A stretch of DNA of 64,000 nt. Source: Glaciecola nitratireducens FR1064 (GTDB lineage: Bacteria; Pseudomonadota; Gammaproteobacteria; Enterobacterales; Alteromonadaceae). How positions within the stretch are numbered: the stretch's first letter is position 1; every line of letters starts with the position of its first letter. The stretch lies in NCBI RefSeq assembly GCF_000226565.1, contig NC_016041.1, positions 2,852,001 to 2,916,000 on the forward strand. The letters are read 5' to 3'. Of the stretch, positions 9,333 to 16,107 are shown one piece after another. The notes beneath the pieces were generated by a model. The model did no database searches, had not been told where the DNA came from, and saw nothing but the letters and a program-made list of their open reading frames with translations. The translations under genes were made by a program, and so were the position numbers.

Positions 9333-10271
9333 CTATGCTACACAAAAAATGAATTTATTCGATATTGCTTTGCTTAACCACGCTACGAGGTCAATATTAT
9401 GCTTACCAATGCTGTCGATAATCTCGTCGACAGAGGCTTGCTCAACTAATTGCTGCATGACATCAGACTCAGCTTCTGACAAATATTCAAACTGCGCTTT
9501 GTATTCTGGGCGCCACAGAATAAGAGACCTTGGTGATGCGTTATTTATTGCACTGCTTATGGATATCTTTATTTCTGTTAACAATGTTTGTCGAGCTAAC
9601 GCACCTTGTGCTGACTGCAAAGATGGGTCATGTATAAGACGATACAAATCGCTTACTGGGAACCAAAATTTGAGCACCTGCAAACCAGGTGCGGGTAAAA
9701 AGCGAAGTAAACTCGTATCTCCACTTTCGAGAAGAGCAAAGCTTGCTGCCGCGAATGTTTTGTCTGGTTCACGCTGCGCTTTGTGTATTGCCCAATCAAG
9801 CTCTGCAACTTCACTTAAAAATGGGTATTCCTCCAGCGCCTCTTGATCTGCAATAAACACCGGTAAACTGCTGCCATATTCAGCCCAATCAAAGCTAGTT
9901 TTTGTTTCGTACTTTAGAAAGCGCCGCGACAGCATTCTAAAGCTGTCCTCACCTATAAAACCTTCAACGGTCGGAAAAGTGATGCTTAATGCGCGAATGC
10001 CGTTTTCGATGAAGTTGTTGGTGTATACATTGAGCGCCGTTTCAGTAGCCGTCTTGATTGGAGAATTAGAGGCTTTTGCTGTCATGATGTTTTGTGGTTT
10101 TGGCTTATCTGCATCTACTGGGTTGTCTTCCACATTCCGTGAAGGCTCAACTTGAAAGATTTTCGCAACCAACTGCCGCTGGTACTCTTGATTCGCGCTT
10201 TCTCCTATCGCACTATTTATGCTCGCACTATTTACATTCGCACTATCTCGATTTGAATTATCTTGGTTCAT
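9333..10271 (-). CDS. bufC: BufC/HvfC-like partner protein (DUF2063 family)
   Basis: A 312-residue protein. The N-terminal DNA-binding-like DUF2063 domain is recognisable from the pattern YTNNFIENGIRALSITFPTVEGFIGEDSFRMLSRRFL (about 95-130), and from QEALEEYPFLSEVAELDWA further on. It is the partner of the DUF692 enzyme encoded upstream; the two genes overlap by ATGA (10268-10271), so they are translationally coupled. In bufferin and related MbnB/MbnC systems this partner delivers the precursor peptide to the iron enzyme. The first 70 residues are a low-complexity Asn/Ser-rich extension encoded partly by a 15-bp repeat, longer than usual for the family. Confidence 0.85.
   Translation of the reverse strand: MNQDNSNRDSANVNSASINSAIGESANQEYQRQLVAKIFQVEPSRNVEDNPVDADKPKPQNIMTAKASNSPIKTATETALNVYTNNFIENGIRALSITFPTVEGFIGEDSFRMLSRRFLKYETKTSFDWAEYGSSLPVFIADQEALEEYPFLSEVAELDWAIHKAQREPDKTFAAASFALLESGDTSLLRFLPAPGLQVLKFWFPVSDLYRLIHDPSLQSAQGALARQTLLTEIKISISSAINNASPRSLILWRPEYKAQFEYLSEAESDVMQQLVEQASVDEIIDSIGKHNIDLVAWLSKAISNKFIFCVA
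10209..10253 (-). repeat. 15-bp tandem repeat in the 5' part of bufC
   Basis: Three copies of a 15-bp unit beginning CGCACTAT lie at 10209, 10224 and 10239 and differ in the last bases. They encode the Ser/Ala/Asn-rich stretch near the start of BufC. The repeat is in frame and so length-tolerant. Confidence 0.8.
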
Positions 10272-11236
10272 CGCGTAATGGCCTGAGCTATCGCCCTAGC
10301 TTTGCTAGCTTCATTTAGCAATACCGACCATTCGGGAATGGCAGTGTCCCACTCAACTAGGGTTGGCGTTCCCGGAAATTTTTGCAGCGCATATTCGTAT
10401 AGTTGCCAACATTGCTCAGAAACTGCCGCGCCATGATCATCAATAATAAACTGAGCTTGGCTACTGGCCTCATTAGCGCTTGCTGACAGTTGCTGCTGGT
10501 CGGTGAAGCCTGCTACATGGATTTCACCCACAATATGAGGCGGTAATGCATGCAATCGCTCCTGAATAACATCAAGGGGATTCGCCGTTTTTCTATTCAG
10601 TTCGTTAATAATAAGGTTGTTCAAATCGAGCAATAAACCGCACCCTGCCGATCCACACATACTCACTAAAAACTCAAACTCCGTCATATCGTCTTTGCTA
10701 TGCGCTAATAGCTGGTTTGGCGTGATATAAGCAGATAAATTTTCAATCAATAAAGGGCGTTGAATACTTTCTTGTACTTGCTGAATATGCGCAACGATAG
10801 TGCGCAGTGAATCGCCATTATAGGGAATAGGAAGCAAGTCACCGCTATGCAATACGGTGCCGTTAATATCAGCGCGGTTAAAGCATAAATGCTCTGATAC
10901 CAGCATGGGTTGTGTGCTTTTTACTAACTTGGTGAATTGCTGCAAAATAGTCTCAGGGACCGGTACCGTAGAGCCTAATCCTAAAGACGTACCGTGTACG
11001 CTCAGTGGATAGGCCTGCGCAATTTCATGAATTAGCGCATGCGTTGCACCGCCTGCAGCAAAAAAATTTTCGGCATGCACTTCGACAAAATCGATGGTTT
11101 GGGTGCCGTCTTCCTCGTACTGTGAGTTTCCGGCTCTCTCAGGTGCTCCTTTAGGCGCCAAAGCTTCTGAATAGTGAGAATGACGAAGCCCAACGCCAAT
11201 AAGGCTGCTGGGCTTTGTTTTTCGACTGCTATTCAT
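10268..11236 (-). CDS. bufB: BufB: DUF692 multinuclear iron RiPP-modifying enzyme
   Basis: A 322-residue TIM-barrel enzyme of the DUF692 (MbnB/TglH/BufB) family. It shows GVGLRHSHY at residue 14 on, VEVHAENFF, HGTSLGLGS, SEHLCF, IENLSAYI, LLLDLNNLI, EIHVAGF, DDHGAAV and VEWDTAIPEW. The His, Glu and Asp residues in these blocks are the iron ligands of the family. In bufferin systems the enzyme converts cysteines of the precursor to thiooxazole (oxazole-thiol) groups that bind copper. Here the precursor gene bufA1 is just upstream (52 bases) and the partner bufC overlaps downstream, so the assignment is strong from sequence and context together. Confidence 0.92.
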   Translation of the reverse strand: MNSSRKTKPSSLIGVGLRHSHYSEALAPKGAPERAGNSQYEEDGTQTIDFVEVHAENFFAAGGATHALIHEIAQAYPLSVHGTSLGLGSTVPVPETILQQFTKLVKSTQPMLVSEHLCFNRADINGTVLHSGDLLPIPYNGDSLRTIVAHIQQVQESIQRPLLIENLSAYITPNQLLAHSKDDMTEFEFLVSMCGSAGCGLLLDLNNLIINELNRKTANPLDVIQERLHALPPHIVGEIHVAGFTDQQQLSASANEASSQAQFIIDDHGAAVSEQCWQLYEYALQKFPGTPTLVEWDTAIPEWSVLLNEASKARAIAQAITR

Positions 11237-11288
11237 ACATATGTGTCATACGCTGAATGCTTGAGTAAATATGTAAATTTCGTATCTA

Positions 11289-11588
11289 CTAGCTGTTTTT
11301 CTTTGCTTGCATTGCTTTAAACATCTCTTTGGCTTCTTTACGATCAAAACCGCCGAGTTCTTTGCACGTGCCGCCTGGTACGAGACGCCATTCACCAATA
11401 TCGTTATCAGTGCTTGCTTGGCCCGCACAGCTGTGCGTGCCAGCTAAGTTTGCGCAGTCATTTTGACCCGCTGCGGAAACGCCGTAGCATTTCTCTTTCT
11501 TTTGCTTGTCTGCGGCTTCTGCAATATCGATTACGCCCGAAGTCATAATAGTGGCTAGTGCTGCGGCGACGGCTAAATTAGTTTTCAT
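11289..11588 (-). CDS. bufA1: BufA1: bufferin-type copper metallophore precursor (DUF2282)
   Basis: A 99-residue precursor with a Sec signal peptide (about 1-26, ending AEAA) and four cysteines: C34 (KCYGV), C45 (NDCAN), C54 (HSCAGQ) and C75 (GTCKEL). This spacing, with GVxxAGxNDC, HSCAGQ and PGGTC, is the DUF2282 signature. The family is a ribosomally made peptide whose cysteines are modified by BufB/BufC; the product sequesters copper in the periplasm. The start has a GAGG ribosome site. It is first in the minus-strand operon, preceded by a palindrome-rich leader. Confidence 0.93.
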   Translation of the reverse strand: MKTNLAVAAALATIMTSGVIDIAEAADKQKKEKCYGVSAAGQNDCANLAGTHSCAGQASTDNDIGEWRLVPGGTCKELGGFDRKEAKEMFKAMQAKKNS

Positions 11589-11617
11589 AGGTAAATCCTC
11601 ATAATATAAATAATAGC

Positions 11618-11639
11618 TTTAAAAAGCGCTTTTTTAAAA
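11618..11639. promoter_or_regulatory. Near-perfect palindrome upstream of bufA1
   Basis: TTTAAAAAGCGC followed by TTTTTTAAAA forms an almost perfect palindrome about 30-50 bases upstream of the bufA1 start. It could be a regulator-binding site or a leader hairpin; no known consensus is matched with certainty. Confidence 0.35.
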
Positions 11640-11670
11640 TGACCTGCGCTAACAGGATAAGTATATAAAC

Positions 11671-11696
11671 CGTGAAATGGAATATAAAATTTCACG
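11671..11696. promoter_or_regulatory. 8-bp inverted repeat in the bufA1/TVP38 divergent region
   Basis: CGTGAAAT and ATTTCACG are separated by ten AT-rich bases, in the space between the divergent bufA1 and TVP38 genes. The symmetry fits a dimeric regulator operator. The regulator is not identified in this window. Confidence 0.35.
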
Positions 11697-11846
11697 CCTT
11701 GGTAAAATTAAGTCAAACCTCTTTATAACCAATGCCCCTGCAGTTAATAACGTTGAACGTGAAAATACAATGATAAAAAATATTGATGAAGATCAAGGAG
11801 CGTTGAAAACAAGGATTTAAGATACTTTTTTATCGGGGGAGTGCAA

Positions 11847-12582
11847 ATGACGAAAACTTCATCAATGCTATGGTTAATTGTTCCTAGTACTTTGCTGACA
11901 GGTCTAATTTTATCACTGTTATTACACTTTGATTTGCAGATCCCACTGCTTAACTTTGTCAATCGCTTACAAAATCTGGGCCTATGGGCTCCTATTATTT
12001 TTATTTTCCTAGACATGCTGTTCGTCGTGTTTTTGTTACCTAGCGTTCTCTTGACTCTCAGTGCTGGTTTTCTATTTGGCACATTGATGGGTTCCATAAT
12101 CATTATGGTAGCAACGACGTTTGGCGCAGCAATCGCTTTTCTCATTTCGCGACATTTATTTAAGCAGTCAGTGAAAGACTATTTGCATAGCCACAAGAAA
12201 ATGAAAGTAATCAATGAGGAATTTGTCATGGTTGGATGGAAAGTGGTGTTATTAACCCGATTGGTTCCCTTCTTTCCGCTGAAACTCTCAAATTATCTAT
12301 TCGGAGCAGCCCGTTTTTTCTTTTTCAGATTTTATCATTGGTACGTTTATTGGAATTATTCCGAATACGGTTTTTATTGTTTATGCGGGCTCGCTTGCTA
12401 ACGATATTTATATGTTGATTGGCGGCGATTTAGTGGCGACCAATGAAATATTGTTGTTCTATGCACTCGCACTATTATTTTTACTTGTTGCTGTGATTTA
12501 TATCAGTCGGCTTTCTCAGAAAGCACTGACTCGTTATGAATCTCGCCAACATAATCTCAAGGGTAAAGATGATGTCGTTTAG
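11847..12582 (+). pseudogene. TVP38/TMEM64 family membrane protein, frameshifted at a T-run
   Basis: The N-terminal part reads as a DedA-superfamily TVP38 protein: helix 1 near 8-27, then LPSVLLTLSAGFLFGTLMGSIIIM, FGAAIAFLISRHLF and LLTRLVPFFPLKLSNYLFGAARF. After the run of six T at 12314-12319 the frame turns to nonsense and stops at 12401. Dropping one T restores RFSFSDFIIGTFIGIIPNTVFIVYAG followed by two more hydrophobic stretches, ending at TAG 12580-12582. The start is ATG 11847 after GGGGGA; a GTG at 11841 is also in frame. The intact end overlaps the next gene's start, so the gene was functional recently or the base is an assembly error. The family helps move or handle membrane lipids. 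Confidence 0.82.
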
Positions 12583-14833
12583 GTGGGTACCTTGGAAAAT
12601 ATTGGTCAAGTATGCTGCTAGACGGCATGGTTTTTTAGATCCGATTAACCTATTAAGTCAATTACAACGCTTTATTCAACCGTCTGAATTCAATGAACCT
12701 GTTGAACTCCTCCGAGCCGGTGCGCTCATGCACGCACGCGGCTTAATCAATAACAGAGTAATACAGCATAACTTAGATTGGGTATGGCCGTTTTGGATTG
12801 AGCGACAATTTGACCCCCGAGATATTTCCTTCATCCCGAGGGCTTTTTCAATAACACATATTAATCTCAGCCATCGCAATTGGACTGCGGTGGGTCTTCC
12901 AGACTACTCAGATTTACCTATCGTTGACCCTCGTGGTTTAATCACTCCGTTTATTGATGGATGGTCTGTAGATGTTTGGTTAGTAACCTCTACCAACAAA
13001 GCTTTGCTACCATCAAAAGAGAAACATGCTGAACAAAAATTAAGTTTGAATAATGAGCTCAAGATCATAACAAAAGTGCAAAATTCGCAAGGTTTTCTTA
13101 AAAGTCAGGTGAGTGTTCAACTAATCAAAAGTAAACCGACGTGTATCATAAACGTCGATGCCAGCTACGATGAACCCGCGTATATAGTCATTGCTCTTCG
13201 TCCATATAATCCTGAGGGTGTGAGTTTTATCGATTCTGCTAAGTTAAATGAACAGCGGAATCAATGGTTAATCGATAATAATAAAATTGTGGAGTTCAGC
13301 CGCACTGTCGATAGCCATCACTTTTCCGACTTCCAGCACGGAGATGTATTATTGCAATTAGGAAAAGCTGAGCAGTTGGAAGGCGAATGTAGGGTTGGTA
13401 TGTTGACAGCGGCAGCCATGTTTACGCTAGACGCGCACACGGGTATGGGTCAGGTATCCGTCCATATTCCTCTTATTCAGCAAAATAGTAAAACCGATAT
13501 TCAGAGCAAGCCTTGGTCGCAACACTTAAAAACCGCCGCGGTCCTGAAAATACCAGATAAGACATTCCAGTCATTGTATGATGTCGCGCTTCGAACTCTG
13601 CTATTGCATTCATCTAAGGATATTTATCCTGGTCCTTATACGTATAAACGTTTTTGGTTTCGAGATGCGGTTTTTGTTCTTCAAGCCCTGCTCTGCACTG
13701 GCTTAATTAAAAGAGCAGAACAAGCGCTTGACCAATTTTCATCCAGACAAGACTGGTCAGGCTATTTTCATTCGCAAGAAGGTGAGTGGGATTCAAATGG
13801 ACAAGTACTTTGGATCTTACAGCGCTACTGCCAGTTAACGGGACAAGCACCAAAAACCAAGTGGCTGACAATGATAAAACGTGGCGCAGATTGGATAATC
13901 AATAAACGCCTTCCCAGCATAGGCGATGCCCACGACGGACTGCTGCCTGCAGGATTTAGCGCTGAACACCTTGGCCCAAATAATTACTATTACTGGGATA
14001 ACTTTTGGGGTATCGCAGGTTTACTGGCTGCAAAGACACTATTTAATCTGGCTGGAGACACCAAACTCAGCGGAAAATATCAACGTGCTGCCAAAGAATT
14101 CCAACATTGCGTTGATCTTAATATAAACAAAGCAGGGAAAAACCTCGCAACTCGCGCAATACCTGCCGCACCGAATCGCAGAATGGACGCTGGTGCAATC
14201 GGATCTTTAGCAATGGCTTATCCTGCTCAATTGTGTAGTGAAAAAGATGAACGCATTCTGCACACAGTTGAGTTTCTACTTAACAAATGTTGTGTAGACA
14301 ATGGTTTCTTTCAGGATATGACGCACTCAGGCATTAATGCCTATCTAACCTTGCACATTGCCCAGGTATTGATGAGAGCTGGAGACACTCGATACCAGCA
14401 ACTAATACAAAGAATTGCCGAGCTCGCTAGCCCTACAGGACAATGGCCTGAAGCAATTCATCCGCAAACAGGAGGCGGCTGTATGGGTGATGGCCAGCAT
14501 GTTTGGGCTGCGGCTGATTGGATCATGATCATGCGAAATACATTTGTACGAGAAGAGCATGATCGACTAGTACTTGGGGCGGGAATAAGTGAGCAGTGGC
14601 TAATCAGCCAACAAACCCTAAAGTTTGGTCCAGCTCCTACCTCCTTTGGTGATGTAACAGTGACAATTGAACCAGTTTCCCTGCCTTCTGAGAATGTGCA
14701 ATTGCGACACAAGATTAGTTGGCAAAGTAAATGGCACTCTAGCGCGCCGACCATCGAGGTGCGCCTTCCTGGGCAGAAAGTCCTGCACCCTAAAACTGAT
14801 GAAAATCACGTGTTTTTTGAGATGCCGCGATGA
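12569..14833 (+). CDS. Six-hairpin glycosidase-like protein (glucoamylase/debranching fold)
   Basis: A protein of about 750 residues. An N-terminal beta-rich region (about 1-340) precedes an (alpha/alpha)6 barrel, seen as KRFWFRDAVFVLQALLCTGL, GEWDSNGQVLWILQRYCQ, NNYYYWDNFWGIAGLLAA, PAAPNRRMDAGAIGSLAMAYP and GGCMGDGQHVWAAADW. These Trp/Asp/Glu-rich helices match amylo-alpha-1,6-glucosidase, trehalase and GH15-like enzymes. There is no signal peptide, so it is cytosolic. I chose ATG 12569 (or 12572) because AAGGG lies 5-8 bases upstream; the ATG at 12536 has no good site. It overlaps TVP38 upstream and shares ATGA with the glycosyltransferase downstream. The true substrate is unknown. Confidence 0.8.
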   Translation: MMSFRWVPWKILVKYAARRHGFLDPINLLSQLQRFIQPSEFNEPVELLRAGALMHARGLINNRVIQHNLDWVWPFWIERQFDPRDISFIPRAFSITHINLSHRNWTAVGLPDYSDLPIVDPRGLITPFIDGWSVDVWLVTSTNKALLPSKEKHAEQKLSLNNELKIITKVQNSQGFLKSQVSVQLIKSKPTCIINVDASYDEPAYIVIALRPYNPEGVSFIDSAKLNEQRNQWLIDNNKIVEFSRTVDSHHFSDFQHGDVLLQLGKAEQLEGECRVGMLTAAAMFTLDAHTGMGQVSVHIPLIQQNSKTDIQSKPWSQHLKTAAVLKIPDKTFQSLYDVALRTLLLHSSKDIYPGPYTYKRFWFRDAVFVLQALLCTGLIKRAEQALDQFSSRQDWSGYFHSQEGEWDSNGQVLWILQRYCQLTGQAPKTKWLTMIKRGADWIINKRLPSIGDAHDGLLPAGFSAEHLGPNNYYYWDNFWGIAGLLAAKTLFNLAGDTKLSGKYQRAAKEFQHCVDLNINKAGKNLATRAIPAAPNRRMDAGAIGSLAMAYPAQLCSEKDERILHTVEFLLNKCCVDNGFFQDMTHSGINAYLTLHIAQVLMRAGDTRYQQLIQRIAELASPTGQWPEAIHPQTGGGCMGDGQHVWAAADWIMIMRNTFVREEHDRLVLGAGISEQWLISQQTLKFGPAPTSFGDVTVTIEPVSLPSENVQLRHKISWQSKWHSSAPTIEVRLPGQKVLHPKTDENHVFFEMPR

Positions 14834-16107
14834 ATATCTTGATGATGACTAATACTTATTTACCTCACATTGGCGGCGTTGCTCGATCAGTTGACGCATT
14901 TAGCCGTTACTATCGCAATCAGGGTCATAAGGTGTTGATTATTGCTCCGGAATTTCCACAAACGCCTGAGAATGAGGATAATGTGATCCGCATTCCAGCT
15001 ATTCAACATTTCAATGGCAGTGATTTTTCTGTTGTGTTACCCGTTCCTCATTTTTTAGGTAATGCGATAGAAAAATTCGAACCTGATATTGTTCATTCTC
15101 ATCATCCCTTTTTAATCGGGTCAACAGCAAGATTAGTCGCCAACACTTATCAATTACCCTTAGTTTTCACGCACCATACTATGTATGAACAATACTCACA
15201 CTATGTGCCAGGCGATTCCAAAACACTAAAGCGCTTTGTTATTAAACTAGCAACGAGCTATGCCAATATGTGTGATTATGTGTTTGCCCCAAGTGAAAGC
15301 ATTGCAAAAATATTAGTCCAACGAGAAGTAAGAACCCCCATTGATGTGATCCCCACGGGAGTTGATTTAGCGGAAGCTGAGCAAGGAGATGGCGCTGGCT
15401 TCCGAGCCATCGCTGGAATTCCAAAAGATGCTTTTGTGGTGGGTCATTTAGGGCGCCTAGCGCCTGAAAAAAACCTCGATTATTTGTGTCATTCAGTAGT
15501 GAAATTTATACAAAAGGAAACTTCTGCACACTTTCTTATAGTAGGTAAAGGGCCCTCAGAATCAGCAATACTGCAAATATTTATGCAAGCTGGTTTGAGC
15601 AAGCGTTTGCATAAAATTGGTTTTCTTCAACAGCCCTTTACATCAAGCGCATTCAAAGCGATGGATGTTTTTGTATTTAGTTCTCAAAGTGAAACCCAAG
15701 GCATGGTGTTGAGTGAGTCAATGGCCGCTGGAGTTCCTGTGATTGCCCTCGATGCACCAGGTGTAAGAGAGTTGGTAGAGGATAATAAGAACGGCAGGCT
15801 GTTGCCAGCATCCGCCAGTAGCCAGGAGTTTTCCGAGGCATTGCACGAGTTTATTAACTTACCCAAGTCTACACGCAGAGACCTGAGCCGATCCGCGCGA
15901 CAAACAGCAGAAAATTACTCACTTGATTTAAGTGCACAAAAAGCATTGAACATTTACCATCAATTGCTGGGCAAGCAATACGTCCATCGCCGCTTTGAAC
16001 ATCAGACTTGGACTGAAATAACATCGTTAATAAAAGCGGAATTCGAGATTTTAAGTGGCTTCCTAAAGGCTGCAGTGCAAGCTCTGAAACAAGATAATAA
16101 GCAATGA
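14830..16107 (+). CDS. GT4 glycosyltransferase, diacylglycerol glucosyltransferase-like
   Basis: A 425-residue GT-B enzyme. The N-terminal domain begins NILMMTNTYLPHIGGVARSV and carries DIVHSHHPFLIGSTA and HHTMYEQYSHYVPG; the C-terminal donor domain has GHLGRLAPEKNLDYL and the EX7E motif SETQGMVLSESMAAGVP. The HTMYE.Y.HY segment is what I know from bacterial 1,2-diacylglycerol 3-glucosyltransferases of the GT4 family, so a lipid acceptor is plausible. It is coupled by ATGA overlaps to the genes on both sides (14830-14833 and 16104-16107). Alternative: a mannosyl- or other glycosyltransferase acting on a polyprenyl or sugar-alcohol acceptor. Confidence 0.87.
   Translation: MNILMMTNTYLPHIGGVARSVDAFSRYYRNQGHKVLIIAPEFPQTPENEDNVIRIPAIQHFNGSDFSVVLPVPHFLGNAIEKFEPDIVHSHHPFLIGSTARLVANTYQLPLVFTHHTMYEQYSHYVPGDSKTLKRFVIKLATSYANMCDYVFAPSESIAKILVQREVRTPIDVIPTGVDLAEAEQGDGAGFRAIAGIPKDAFVVGHLGRLAPEKNLDYLCHSVVKFIQKETSAHFLIVGKGPSESAILQIFMQAGLSKRLHKIGFLQQPFTSSAFKAMDVFVFSSQSETQGMVLSESMAAGVPVIALDAPGVRELVEDNKNGRLLPASASSQEFSEALHEFINLPKSTRRDLSRSARQTAENYSLDLSAQKALNIYHQLLGKQYVHRRFEHQTWTEITSLIKAEFEILSGFLKAAVQALKQDNKQ

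Noticed and set aside
11697-11840. PHO box upstream of the TVP38 operon
   Set aside because: I looked for two CTGTCAT-like half-sites 11 bases apart and found none.
11744-12145. Minus-strand open frame opposite the TVP38 gene
   Set aside because: The plus strand encodes clear TVP38 motifs and the antisense product is basic and without domains.
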